DNA of 64,000 nucleotides from Limnanthes douglasii subsp. nivea (GCA_036936605.1 JAUPFV010000005.1:4639670-4703669); one strand, 5' to 3'; counted from the first letter of the stretch, positions 11,915 to 22,654 are shown. Numbers and translations: made by a program. Notes: generated by a model not told the origin, from the letters alone.

Positions 11915-12000
11915 TTAGTTGTTATTAGTCTAAATTTAGTTGTTCTATCTTGTTATTAGTCTAAATTTAGTTGATCTATCTTGTTATTAGTCTAAATTGT
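11915..12000 (+). repeat. 31-bp direct repeat in the transposase leader
   Basis: About two and a half units containing TTGTTATTAGTCTAAATTTA lie immediately upstream of the transposase ATG. They are part of the presumed 5' untranslated region and have no coding potential. Confidence 0.75.
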
Positions 12001-12059
12001 GATTTTATTATTAGTATTTTATTGCATATTTGAAAAAAAAAACTGTTATTAGTTTTAAA

Positions 12060-14195
12060 ATGAATTCAAAACGTAGAAATACTGGGATAAACCCACCATC
12101 TAATGTGGATCTCAATACCATGGATGATTTTTCTACAGAATTCCCTCACGTTGACACACTCTCCTCCCACGAAAGTGGTGGTGGAAGTACTAGTGGGGGG
12201 AGATCTCGTAAGAAAACATCTTGGATTTGGAAACACTATACTCTATCAGAAGATGGTTTGTTTTGTATTTGTAAAGAGTGCAATAAACGTTATCTTCACG
12301 TAAGTGGATCTAGAAATATGGGCACTAGCACTATGGTAAAACATTTATCGAAACATGAAATATATGATCCTACAAAACCTAACCCAACTAATGTTTGCAC
12401 GAACCCTCAAACAGGTCTTCCTTTTGAGTTTAACCACGATACGTATAGGGAAGCAACAATGATTTATGCAGTCGGTAGTTTACAACCATTTAGTTTTGGG
12501 GATTCTTGGAGATACGAAAATTGGATGCAAGTTGGGGTAAACCCACAGGCAACACGCATTCCATGTACCTCTTTGCGATCGCTAGCCTTTAAATATTATT
12601 TACAAAGAAAAAAAGAGATTATTCAAACTATGCAGACTTTGCCATGGAATGTTTCGATTACTAGTGACATAGCTACTTTTACTGATTTAGATATGATATG
12701 TGTTACCCTCCATTGGATGGACGCCCAATGGGTCCTCCAAAGGAGAATTATATGGTTTGAATCAATTGGGAAGCATACCGCACAAATAATTAGGGAGAGT
12801 ATGACTGAATGCATGAATGTTTATGGCATTAAAAACAAGATTATGTCTATTTCGTTGGATAATGCATTTTCTAATATTAGTGCTATAACATTTCTTATAG
12901 CAGATTGCAATCCCCCTTTTCCAAAATTGTTTCACACCAAATGTTTATGCCACGTACTTCAATTAATTGCGAAAGAAGGAATACGTAAGGTTAAGGGTGA
13001 TTATATTACCCCTATAAAAAATGGGATCCTATTTTGCTCGACATCCGCTGCTAAAAAAAGAGCTTTTAAAACACTTGTTCTTTCAAATGGGAAAAAATAT
13101 AAGAAACTTTTATTAGATGTCGAAACTAGATGGAATTCTACTTACACAATGCTTGCACGTGCGCATGTTTTTAAAGAAGAGATATCGACGCTTTATAATA
13201 CATATCGTGAAACACCAATTGAACCAGATCATTGGAAATTTTGTGCACACATGTTAAGATTTTTAAGACTTTTTAAAGAAAACACCCTAACCTTTTCTTC
13301 ACAAAATCAACCTAATGCTCATTTGGCCCTTTTCACGATTGCTAATCTTGCCATGCATATGGATGAATTTAGATCACATTATGCATGCGTAGACATGGTG
13401 CCTGGAATGGAATATAAGTTCACAAAGTATTTTCATCCAATCCCTGATAGTTATTCATTTGCTTGCCTTTTAGATCCTTTTTCACGAAAAGAAAAATTTG
13501 AATTGCTAGTTGATTGCTTTTATAAATCTGTACGGTTTCCTACAGATATACCACCGACCGAACCAATTGACCCTCAAGGGTATATTAGCGGTATATATGA
13601 TAGTTTGTATAATATCTATGATAAGTATGCTGCAAGATATAGATCAAATACATCTACAAATGTAAGCAGTAGTAACAATATGGGTAGAGGGAGAAGTACT
13701 AACTATGTTCAATTGGCAATGTTACGAAACAATGTTACAGAAACCCCTCAATCTGATAATGAGTTGTATAGATATTGGACCACTAGGTTTGATTTTACGA
13801 ATTATCAACACCAAGGTATTGAAGATATCATACGATGGTGGGGTACCAAAACTGAAGAGTTTCCTATTCTTTGCAGGATTGTTAAAGAGATTTATGCTAT
13901 ACCTATGTCTACAGTTGCAAGTGAGTGTGCTTTCAGCCAAGCGAGGTTGCAATACACGACTAAGAGAACAAGATTGACGGGCAAAGCACTTGGAGTGCTT
14001 GTGGCAGTTAAGGATTGGACAGCGGCGGATAAAAGGATGCAAGACATAGAGTTCAGAGACGAAGTGAACGTAGACGACATCTTCGAAGATTATCCGGATG
14101 ATTACGAAGATATACTTGAACAAGAAATTGCGGAAGAAAACGAAGATGATGACGAAGATTTTACTTACGAAGAAGACGAAGGTGGAGATGAATGA
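12060..14195 (+). CDS. hAT transposase, BED finger type, intact
   Basis: An uninterrupted frame of 711 codons from the first ATG (12060); an upstream TTG extension is unlikely to be used. Residues about 52-100 form a BED zinc finger (C71-x2-C74 ... H95-x3-H99). A RNase-H-like transposase core follows. D203 lies in ITSDIAT, where the common DxWT Trp is Ala. D267 lies in SISLDNA, followed by FHTKCLCHVLQLI and ETRWNSTYTML. E622 lies in the hAT C-terminal dimerisation region (STVASECAFSQARLQY). This D/D/E order and spacing is that of catalytically complete hAT transposases. The last 45 residues are highly acidic (Glu/Asp runs). The protein would bind the element's ends in the nucleus and catalyse cut-and-paste transposition. 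The frame has no stops, so it may be functional. Confidence 0.9.
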   Translation: MNSKRRNTGINPPSNVDLNTMDDFSTEFPHVDTLSSHESGGGSTSGGRSRKKTSWIWKHYTLSEDGLFCICKECNKRYLHVSGSRNMGTSTMVKHLSKHEIYDPTKPNPTNVCTNPQTGLPFEFNHDTYREATMIYAVGSLQPFSFGDSWRYENWMQVGVNPQATRIPCTSLRSLAFKYYLQRKKEIIQTMQTLPWNVSITSDIATFTDLDMICVTLHWMDAQWVLQRRIIWFESIGKHTAQIIRESMTECMNVYGIKNKIMSISLDNAFSNISAITFLIADCNPPFPKLFHTKCLCHVLQLIAKEGIRKVKGDYITPIKNGILFCSTSAAKKRAFKTLVLSNGKKYKKLLLDVETRWNSTYTMLARAHVFKEEISTLYNTYRETPIEPDHWKFCAHMLRFLRLFKENTLTFSSQNQPNAHLALFTIANLAMHMDEFRSHYACVDMVPGMEYKFTKYFHPIPDSYSFACLLDPFSRKEKFELLVDCFYKSVRFPTDIPPTEPIDPQGYISGIYDSLYNIYDKYAARYRSNTSTNVSSSNNMGRGRSTNYVQLAMLRNNVTETPQSDNELYRYWTTRFDFTNYQHQGIEDIIRWWGTKTEEFPILCRIVKEIYAIPMSTVASECAFSQARLQYTTKRTRLTGKALGVLVAVKDWTAADKRMQDIEFRDEVNVDDIFEDYPDDYEDILEQEIAEENEDDDEDFTYEEDEGGDE

Positions 14196-14761
14196 TGTTT
14201 GTAATAGTTTTTTGCTATTTTGTATTGTAATTTGAAAACATTTGTACAACTCCTGGCCCGCACGAGTATAAACTGTGAACGGCTTAATTATCCAAATATG
14301 ACTTTACCTTTTATTATAATAACAACAACTGTATTATGAAATACTTATAACTTCATAAGATCTAATTTTGGTTTAAAAAATAATAACAAACACTTGTAAA
14401 ATTTAAAACTAAATCACAATAGTAATCAAAATGTAATATTAAAATTATAACCATAGAATTTGTAATATTTTAACATGATAAGATATAGTTTTGGTTTGTA
14501 TTAGATATAGAAACATAATAATAATATTCAAAATATGATAATAACATAAGTAATATTTAAAATTTTGGACTATATAATAATTACAACACTTAAAATATTA
14601 ATAACTAAAACAAATTAATATTAACAAAAATGTAATAATAATTCTATAATAATATTCAATCTCAATATTTTTTAAATATAACATTTTGGTTATAAAATAA
14701 ATAAAATCAGCATAATATTTACCAATAAACCGCCGGTTTTTTACAAATAAACCGTGGTTTC

Positions 14762-14890
14762 GCAGTCCTGCCGGGTTGCGGTCCTGGCGGGTTGCGGTCC
14801 TGGCGGGTTGCGGTCCTGGCGGGTTGCTCCTTATGCGGTCCTGGCGGGTTGCGGTCCTGGCGGGTTGCGGTCCTGCCAGGTTGCAGTCCT
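14762..14890 (+). repeat. right subterminal 16-bp repeat array
   Basis: Six to seven units of GGCGGGTTGCGGTCCT with the same end variant (CCAGGTTGCAGTC, then AATGGGCCAGTTT) as the left array. The block is a direct, not inverted, copy of 8931-9062. It lies about 85 bp inside the right terminus. Confidence 0.8.
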
Positions 14891-15199
14891 AATGGGCCAG
14901 TTTCGCAGGTAGACCGCCAGTTCTTAAGCGGGTTGTCAGCTTTGAACCGTGGTTCCTGAACCATTAGACACCTCTACTTGTAGATAGTATATAGGATTTC
15001 TTTGAGGCATGGATGATCCTCCTTTTGAGAATGATGGGATAAGAGTGATAATGGGCATGCAAACACTTCACATGTAAATCATAACACGGAAGAAAGATAT
15101 ATCATGCAAGAAGAACGCGATCCACTAAGGGATAAGGTTGAAGTTTTAAAAGCCCAAACGTATGCTAAAAAAGAACTAAAGGCGAAATATCTTGGTAGA

Positions 15200-15612
15200 T
15201 GTCCCAATGAGCCAGAATAACACCCATAAAACCATCGGACTTTTGAAAGTCCACTGACTATATGTCACCAAATTGGATAGTCCAATGACTATCAACGAAC
15301 TTTTGAAAGTCCATGGACTATCTGTCACCAAATTTGATAGTTGAGGGATTAGTTACTGTTCAAAACCAAATTAATATTAATTGTAAATATAACGGATTAT
15401 TATGTAATTTGTCCATTTTTGTAACTAATTCAGTTAAAATTTCCACACGCACTTATAAATAGAAGCGTGAGGTGATGAATAAACGAGGACTTTTAATTTT
15501 TGAATTAACCTCTTACTTTGAATCTATTTGTCTCACTACAATATTCTTTTGCATTATCTTTCGAGAAATACAAATATAATTCAAGCTCGTATTAAGAATT
15601 ATTCAAACCCAA
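15200..15612 (+). repeat. possible solo LTR or LTR fragment
   Basis: A roughly 66-bp direct repeat (units with ACTTTTGAAAGTCCA and TGTCACCAAATT at about 15238-15345) is followed by TATAAATA at 15454-15461. An AATAAA at about 15478 and a terminal ...CCCAACA near 15612 come next. This order of duplicated enhancer-like block, TATA box, poly(A) signal and CA end is that of an LTR. No matching second LTR, target duplication or clear left boundary was found. Confidence 0.3.
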
Positions 15613-16145
15613 CAGAGTCAAAAATAGTATCCATAACCTTAGCCTAGACCCTAGTCTGATGGTACAAGTCCCAATTCAGGAGACTTTCATAATTGGAGAA
15701 GCAACATAAGCTGACCCTTGCCTACAATATGTAATAAACACAAAAATTGTATATAATAAAGTTATAGATTAAAATTATGCTGAAACTAAATAAAATAGTA
15801 TAGTTTAAAATACTAAAGTTGTAAAGAAACTTACATATATGTGGATAATGTTATACGCCTCGTGGAGGGTGTAAGGAGGATATCATCTAGAGATGTGGGC
15901 ATTGACTCGCTCGAACTCATCCTCGAGTACTTTCTGCGTAGATGACACAGCACCACTGCTTCCAGCCACAACCCACCCATTATGATCACTGGGTTATCAA
16001 CTACACCGTCTTGACGCAATCAGTTTTTTTATACACGATCCAAACGAGTCCTTCATAAGGACCACCTATCTAGCCACCAATGCATCGATGGTCGTATTTT
16101 GGAAACACTGCAAATAAGAAATAATAAATTCAACCAGTCGTTTTG

Positions 16146-16340
16146 TGTTGGGCTCACGCTTTCTCTGACCTCCAGACTAGCGTGATATTGTCCGCTTTGG
16201 GCCCACTAGCCCGCACGGCTTTGCAATTAGTCCACTACCAAAAGGCCTCACACTAATGGAGATGTATTTTTAACTCATATACTGATTTTTCTTCTCATGT
16301 TTAACCGATGTGGGATGTGTGACTTTGGTCGCACCTAACA
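16146..16340 (+). repeat. LTR-like repeat, TGTTGGG...CCTAACA, 195 bp
   Basis: It starts TGTTGGG and ends CCTAACA, a short inverted terminus of the TG...CA kind. It contains the motif CGATGTGGGATG...ACTTTGGTCGCACCTAACA, also found at 6430-6482 and 5875-5915. The length suits a TRIM or solo LTR. The flanking 5-mers (TTTTG and CATTT) do not match, so insertion is not proven. Confidence 0.5.
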
Positions 16341-17600
16341 CATTTTTGTAATTTAACTCATTTTTGCTATATTACTTCTCAATTTTCTAATAAACACAAG
16401 ATTGAACACAATAGAGTATTTTATTCATTATTAAACTAATCTAAGAATCAAATTAGTATGGAAGTAATATAAAATTAATAATAAATATCATTCGATAAAA
16501 TTACTCACACTTACATATTTGCTAGGTTTTAAGCAAAATGTCACAATTTTAAAAATATTATCAACTGATATTATCCAATGATATAAATCAAGAATAAATT
16601 TCTTAATTTCAAAACAAATTAATGAAACAAGTGAAAAATTTACAACGATCTAAAAACTTAGAAAAGACTAAAGAATTTTCAATTTATTTCCAAAAAAATT
16701 AAAATTTTATCATCTATTATTCACTTGAATATTTTTCAAACGTACGTTAAAAGAAATTAATTAATTTTTTAATAATTGTCAATTTATTTATATTATACAT
16801 TTTTTGTCATCATATTTCTTATGACATTTTATAAATCTCAAACTAGTTGTCTTAAGTCATTAAGTGATATATTACAGACATATGAGTTGTGCAATGTCTA
16901 ATTTTGCTGAGTTTCTAACTTATTTAGTTAATCCATATGAGTTAGTTAGGAGGACTAGGTGATAAATCACCTCTAAAGATTTAAATATTAAACTAATTAT
17001 GATAAAAAACTACACAATCCACATTTTAGAATAAGCATAAACCTATTCAATAATTATATATGACAACTATTTTTAAAAAAATTATTATATCAATTAATTA
17101 ATCTATATGTAAAAAGTCGTACTCAAAATAATATTATAATATAATTAATTTTAATCAATTCTAGACAAAATCTTTTTATAGACATAATCAAATAAAAATC
17201 TAAACATACAATTATTAATTTTTTTAACTCAATATCTAATATTATGATGGGTAATGAATAATAGTAACCAATGGATATATTTGAGATTGAAATCATGGAG
17301 TTTCATAAAAAACAAGAGTTAGATTGCTGGAGTTATTTGGTTCCCCATAAGACAATTTGAATGAATGGAAAATGAACAAGTGATAGACTGATAGATATAC
17401 AATTTAAATTATATAAAATATAACATAATCTTCAACACAATAAAAAACACATAAAATACATAAAAATAAGAGAAAAAGAAAATAAAATAAAAAATTAATG
17501 TTATAATAAAAAAACACAACATTATGTTTGTGAAAGAAAAAAGTTAAAATAAAAAAAAAAGAAAAAAAAAAAGAAATACTCACATTGAGTTGTCTCCCAA
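16341..17600. other. intergenic, AT-rich, no gene seen
   Basis: Very AT-rich, with no domain-bearing frame. A minus-strand frame at 17404-17616 is a Phe/Tyr-rich low-complexity translation of A-rich sequence. Confidence 0.5.
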
Positions 17601-17639
17601 TCAGCACTTCATTCATAGTCGGTAGCTTGACTTGTGGGG

Positions 17640-18345
17640 TTTCTCATTGCGGAAATTGAAGAAGAGTCGACACCCGATCTTCGTTAACTACTCTTTTATA
17701 ATAAGGTTGTAACCGTTTTTCGTTCAACGTACACGTCCCATTATCTGGAATACTACGTCCAAACACAATACTATATTCTTCCCTGAAACGATATCTCTCC
17801 TAATTTAGACCACGGTTAGTGTCTACAACTCACATATTCTTCCTAGCTAAATTTACCCACCTCTGATAATTGGTTAGCAAATTGTACACTTCGACCATTA
17901 AAATCTTTATGTGGTGATTGGGAGGGCTGATCTTTATTAATTCTATTATCATCAAAACTATGTATTCTTTGAGTTGTCTTAGAAACTTTAACAATTCTTA
18001 TTTATCTATATCGCTCGAAGAGGCATGACTAATATGAGGAAAATTATTAGGTTCATTCAGAGAGATATTTAGTGAATGTGAGGGTGGACCGGTGGAGCTT
18101 TTGACTCTACCTTAGATGTTTCAACTTTCGGTGATTTCAATTCTTAAATATGATCATTGAAACGTTGAGTATGTAGATTATTCATATTCTTTACACATTC
18201 TAATACATCTTCATTTTTAGTTTCCATTTCATAGAGTCTATCATGTACCAGAGACTTTTATAAAGAAGAAGATAATAACTTATGTAAACATATATTCATT
18301 TATAGTTTCTATTTCAACACGAATCATAGTTCTAGTCCTAGCTAG
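17640..18345 (-). pseudogene. decayed retrotransposon fragment with protease-like motif
   Basis: On the minus strand near 18270-18345 the frame reads ILGRHFLARTRTMIRVE, like the conserved LGRPFLATARTLI.V segment at the end of Ty3/Gypsy retropepsins. Downstream minus-strand frames give charged segments (EEYSIVFGRSIPDNGTCTLNEKRL split by stops) consistent with a pol region. It is heavily interrupted and no LTRs were found. The assignment rests mainly on the one protease-like motif. Confidence 0.35.
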
Positions 18346-18580
18346 GAAATGTCTCCCTAAAATGAGGAGTACAAATCAATATTTTTCATGTCTAAAATTA
18401 TAAAATCTATAGAAAATATAAATTTATCAATATTTATCAAAACATCTTATATTATTCTCTTAAGATAGGTAAAATACCTATAAACTAATGTAAAGAAATA
18501 AGTATAGCCTTTTAATGGTTTTTAATTAAATGTGATACTTATCCACTTATATATGACTTGTACTAGCATATTAATTACTA

Positions 18581-18992
18581 GGTATGGGCATTCGGTTCTT
18601 CGGTTCGGTTCTTGGTTCTTTCGGTTCTTTATTTTCTAACCAAATGGTTACTTTCTAACCAAAAAATCTATTTGGAACTGAACCCAAAAAGAACCAAATG
18701 GTTATTCTCTAACCAAAAGAACTGTTTGGAACTCAACCCGAAAAGAACCAAATGGTTACTTTGTAACCAAAAGAACCGTTTGAAACCGAACAGAACCATG
18801 GATATTCAAAAGTACTATTGCTTATTTGGTTCTTTATGGGTACTATTCGGTTCTCGGTTCCTAACCGAACCGAACCGAGAACCGTGGGTATTTAAGATAA
18901 GGAACCGTACATGTATTTATAAGGAACCGGAACCAAACCCAAATTCGTTATTTCGGTTCGGTTCTTCGGTTCCATACCCATATGCCCATGCC
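18581..18992. mobile_element. MITE with 10-bp target duplication and internal 54-bp repeats
   Basis: The ends GGTATGGGCAT (18581) and ATGCCCATGCC (18982-18992) are inverted repeats with one mismatch. They are flanked by a perfect direct duplication TTAATTACTA at 18571-18580 and 18993-19002. The subterminal sequence is rich in GGTTCGGTTC. Inside are three units of a 54-bp tandem repeat beginning AACCAAATGGTTA at 18638, 18692 and 18746. Because 54 is a multiple of three, a 134-codon frame runs across the repeat; nothing suggests it is a gene. The superfamily is uncertain: duplication length fits Mutator-like elements, or hAT if the real duplication is 8 bp. Confidence 0.7.
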
Positions 18993-19129
18993 TTAATTAC
19001 TATACTAAACGAGTGATTTATTTTTTATTTTATTTTCAAAGATTGTTTTTAATTTTACCTATCCCTATCCGTTGTTCTATTAACATAGTTTAGTTTTTTT
19101 TTCTTTATTACTTCAATAAATCAGATATG

Positions 19130-19700
19130 TTCTTTGACTATTTTAAATTATAATGAAAAGATTTAGAAATTAAATATTACATAATAAATATGCAATATAG
19201 TTTTACTAGCTTAAATATGCCATATATTTGTTTCACTTTCTTAAACTAGAATAAAAAGACTTAAAAAATAAATATATTCGTTTCACTCTCTTAAACTAGA
19301 ATAAAAAAACTTAAAAAATAAATATTGCATAATACATATGCAATATATTTGTTTGACTATTTTAAACTAGAATAAAAAATTCAAAAAATAAATATTACAG
19401 GATAAATATGCAATATATATTTTGACTACCTAACTAAAATAAAAACGTTTTAGAAAATAAATATTGCATAATAAATATGTAATATATTTGATTGACTATT
19501 TTGAACTAGAATAAAAAAAATATTTCTTTAACTATTATAAACTGAATAAAAAATTCAAAAAATAAATATTAGACAATATATTTATTTTAATTATTTTAAA
19601 CTAGAATAAAAAGACTTAAAAAATAAATATTACATATATTTTAGTTATTTTAAACAAGAATAAAAAGACTTAAAATATTATATGATAAATATGCAATATA
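19130..19700 (+). repeat. AT-rich tandem array of diverged units
   Basis: About seven diverged units of 60-90 bp, each with TAAACTAGAATAAAAA followed by a segment such as AATAAATATTGCATAA and ATGCAATATATTTG. Unit length varies through internal deletions. There is no coding content. Confidence 0.7.
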
Positions 19701-20298
19701 AAAAGAAAAAGATAGTCACTCTTTAATGAAAATGATAGTGATATATTCATCATTTAATAAAAATAACGAACATATTTAATTCTAATGAAAATGCTTGACA
19801 TATATTTAGTCTTTAATGATTTTTTTAATTTTAGACTCATCTTGTCTACTCGGGTTCGGTATAAAACATATGTAAGGATTATATCAAAATATACTTAACT
19901 ATATCAAACTACCAATTAAATGTGTATATCGCGAACACGGGATTTGTGATTATGACAAATTCACAATGTAACTGGTTGCGATTTAGACATTAAAAACATG
20001 CAAATATGCGCATTTTGGGTTCATAGTTCATCACTTTTATGGCATAATGAGTTCAAGAATCGCACTCAGAGTAGAAAAATTTCGAAATATATCTCAACTT
20101 GGGTTTCGAGATTTCTGTCAAAGGCTCCTCCTCATACGACGCAAAATCATCAATATTGGAGCTAAATTCGTCATTCAAGTCGCTCAAATCCATGGATTTG
20201 GATGTTTTTTAGGTTTTTAGATTAGTTAGATGGAGAAAGCTATAGTGAGAAGAAGAAGAAAACGTTGTTTTAAAAAAAATGGTTTTATATATGAGGGG

Positions 20299-20572
20299 TG
20301 ATGACTCCGGATAAATCCACCACTGCTTACTGAGATATCCGACAGGGGTAATTCGGACATAAACTGCCCACTGAACTATCCATACAGGACAAAAGTATTA
20401 AATAACTAAACACCTTTTTACTAAGCTAGGTGCTAATTAGCTTATTAAGTAAATGGGTCCTTCAACTTGACCCCGTTTCATAACTTAACCCAAAACACTG
20501 AAACATTTCATACTCTTAAAACTCTCCAAAACACTTGACAAAATTACCCTCAGCTTAAAATAAACCACACCA
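20299..20572 (+). repeat. left LTR, plus orientation, promoter part deleted
   Basis: It begins TGATGACTCCGG and ends ...ACCACACCA, followed by GATTGGCGACCACAGTGGG, a primer-binding-site-like region. Compared with the internal LTR at 20867-21245 it lacks about 105 bp, including the segment with the LTR's TATAAATA. Confidence 0.7.
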
Positions 20573-20600
20573 GATTGGCGACCACAGTGGGAGGACGAGG

Positions 20601-20860
20601 GTGCCGGAATCTAGCATTCAAACCCAGCAAGAAAAACCAATTCGAATGAATCCTGACGAGCAAGCAATATCACCACCTCTGGTGGAGGCGGTGGGAGAAA
20701 ACAATGAATATACGACCGAAATGCGAGACAAATTAAAAGCTGCCATAGAAGCATTGAGGGTCACTAAAAAGGCAGAGATGAGTTTAAAGGAAAAATCAAA
20801 AGCGTAGTCATTCACCATACTGACAACCCAAGGGAGAACGACCCATCAGCAAATTGGTCG
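20601..20860 (+). pseudogene. gag 5' fragment, plus strand
   Basis: About 68 codons nearly identical to the start of the minus-strand gag at 25852 (PESSIQ.QQ.KP.RMN.DEQ). The start ATG seen in the other copy is AGG here, and the frame is interrupted. After the codons for NDPSA the sequence switches, at the shared bases AAATTGG, into the reverse complement of the primer-site region and LTR. Confidence 0.75.
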
Positions 20861-20866
20861 CCAATT

Positions 20867-21245
20867 TGGTGTGGTTTATTTGAAGCTGAGGGTAATTTTG
20901 TCAAGTGTTTTGGAGAGTTCTAAGAGTATTAAATGTTTGGGTGTTTTGTAGTGAGAGATTTAAGCTGTTTGGTTGTATTAAATGTTCAGTACCCTCATTA
21001 ATGAAAGTAGTTGGGGTATTTATACCCTTAATTATGGACCCATGGGCTTTTCGGTCACGTTATGAAACCGGGTCAAGTTGAATGATCCATTTACTTAATA
21101 AGCTAATTAGCACCTAGCTTAGTCAAAAGGTGTTTAGTTATTTAATATTTTTCTCTTGCCCGGATAGTTCAGTGGGAATTTTATGTCCGAATAACCCCTG
21201 TCCAGATATCTCCGTAAGCAGTGGTGGATTTATCCGGACTCATCA
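20867..21245 (-). repeat. internal full LTR, minus orientation
   Basis: A 379-bp LTR reading on the minus strand from TGATGAGTCC (21245) to ..CCACACCA (20867), with TATAAATA near 21020. A polypurine tract (AAAAAAGGG, minus strand) lies immediately upstream at about 21251-21262, as for a 3' LTR. It is followed by AATTGGCGACCA, the start of the primer-binding-site sequence, as for a 5' LTR. Confidence 0.75.
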
Positions 21246-21668
21246 GTAGCCCTTTTTTAGGCTTTGTCAAAAAATCTTTGGCACGACTAAAAAAATCACT
21301 TAGTCTCTAACGATATTTTCCGGCCCGTTCGTGTGTTTTGGTTCGAGTTTTGTCAGGACTTATTTCTTCTCAGAATTCTAAGAGTTTTTATTTAGATTGT
21401 GGGACACGTGTCGCATTCTGATTCGACCTAATAGCCGTTTTTACCTAGATCGGCGCTCCCATTAAACCTAAAAAGTAACCTCTGCATTTAATATTTCCCA
21501 TGTCAGCACCGTCTTTAATCATTGCTTGAATGTCTTCGTCTTAACCTAGGTATCAGTTTCTTTTTCTTACTAATAGATATATAAACCATTTTTACTGTTT
21601 CATTATCTTCATCTCTTAGAAAATCTTTCACAGTTTTTCAAGCTTTCTTCCAAAATCGTTCTAGTTTT

Positions 21669-22466
21669 ATGTTCACAACTAGAAACGCTCTTGTAAAAGG
21701 CAGTTGGTTGAATCTATCCAAATTAGAGAAGGCAAAGAAAGTTGAACGAGAGAGACGCATTGCTACTGGTCTCCTTGTCTCCCCGGGAGACACGTCTGAT
21801 AACCCATCTCAAGAAGCTGATCAAGGATCATCTTCTACCAGAAATCCAAAACTCAAACGTCTATCCAAGCCAATCCTTTCGCCAATCCAATCAGGCTCCT
21901 CTCTCTAGGAGTCCCAACCTTCGACTGCCCAAGAAAAATCAGTATCAAGTGTTAGAAAACCCTCCCCGTTCATAGCTATGGGTTCTGCTATTGAAAAATC
22001 TCCAGAGAAAACTAATCCACGCCGGACAACTCGCTTGGTGAATCCCCAAACAACTGGTTCACAATCAAAGTCCTCCAAACCGGAGGCCTCTAAGTCTGCA
22101 GCCAAAGACAAACCCTCCGGATCAGAGATTTCTATTAGAGTCCCTTGAAATAAGCCTTCCGGATCAGAGGCATCAAAAGTCTCTTCTCAAGCAAAATCCT
22201 CCGGAACTGAGCCCCAACCGGACACCAGACCTCTAGAAGAAAGTGGTGCTCAACCATCTAGACAGACCATTGAGCCACAAGCTGACACTCTTCCATCCAC
22301 AACAGCCGATAAACTTTCCACAATGATGGAAGAAGTGATGGAGGTTAGTGAAGAAGCCCCTTTTGAAACAGAAGCCTCTAGGAAAACTGGGGATGCTGCC
22401 TCTGACAGGAAAGGGAAAGGAAAAATAAAGGTTGGAATGGCTCATCCGGATCTTCCAAGTGCTTAA
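21669..22466 (+). pseudogene. accessory antisense ORF of the Gypsy element, two nonsense codons
   Basis: A frame of 265 codons runs from the ATG at 21669 to TAA at 22464-22466, interrupted in frame by TAG (21906) and TGA (22146). The product is rich in Ser, Pro, Lys and Glu (KPSGSE and SSKPEAS segments) with no enzymatic motif. It lies between the pol remnant and the 3' LTR, opposite in strand to gag-pol. Extra antisense frames in that place are known from Tat-lineage Gypsy elements, which supports membership of this element. The function is unknown. Confidence 0.5.
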
Positions 22467-22654
22467 AGGGCAAGGTAATACCTTGATTTTAGAAGGTTAG
22501 CGTGAAGTATCTGTTGTCCATGCCAAACATCAATTACGTTTATACTCATACTACCGAGCTGGGCCGGATCCAGTTGTATCCCTGTTCCACTTATTACATA
22601 ACCAAAGAATTTTCCGGACTACACCCCAAACACACATTTTTTCTGGATTCAATT

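Larger units (their letters stand above)
8875..14976. mobile_element. two-gene hAT transposon (about 6.1 kb)
   Basis: The element is bounded by inverted TAGAGGTGTC termini (8875-8884 and 14967-14976; the match extends by one G/C outward). Just inside each end lies a GC-rich array of the same 16-bp unit. It encodes an intact BED-type hAT transposase on the plus strand and a divergent minus-strand gene. A palindrome cluster and two outward TATA boxes separate the genes. No convincing 8-bp target duplication is visible: the flanks read ATGAGGTG and CTTGTAGA. The insertion may therefore be old, or its ends may have been altered. The open transposase frame and the well-kept ends suggest it was active until fairly recently. 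Confidence 0.8.

Noticed and set aside
11525..11959. Frames of 72-144 codons across the palindrome cluster
   Set aside because: They translate inverted repeats on both strands; the cluster lies between two TATA boxes and is better explained as promoter DNA.
12030..12059. Transposase start at 12030
   Set aside because: The codon there is TTG; the first ATG in frame is at 12060 and the BED finger starts well after it.
13722..14249. 175-codon minus-strand frame
   Set aside because: It is antisense to the intact transposase C-terminus and has no domain of its own.
8867..14984. 8-bp target duplication for the large hAT element
   Set aside because: Flanks ATGAGGTG and CTTGTAGA do not match, and shifting the ends by one base does not help.
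18612..19016. 134-codon frame with repeated KRTKWL..NQK segments
   Set aside because: It comes from a 54-bp tandem repeat inside a MITE; the reading frame follows from the period being a multiple of three.
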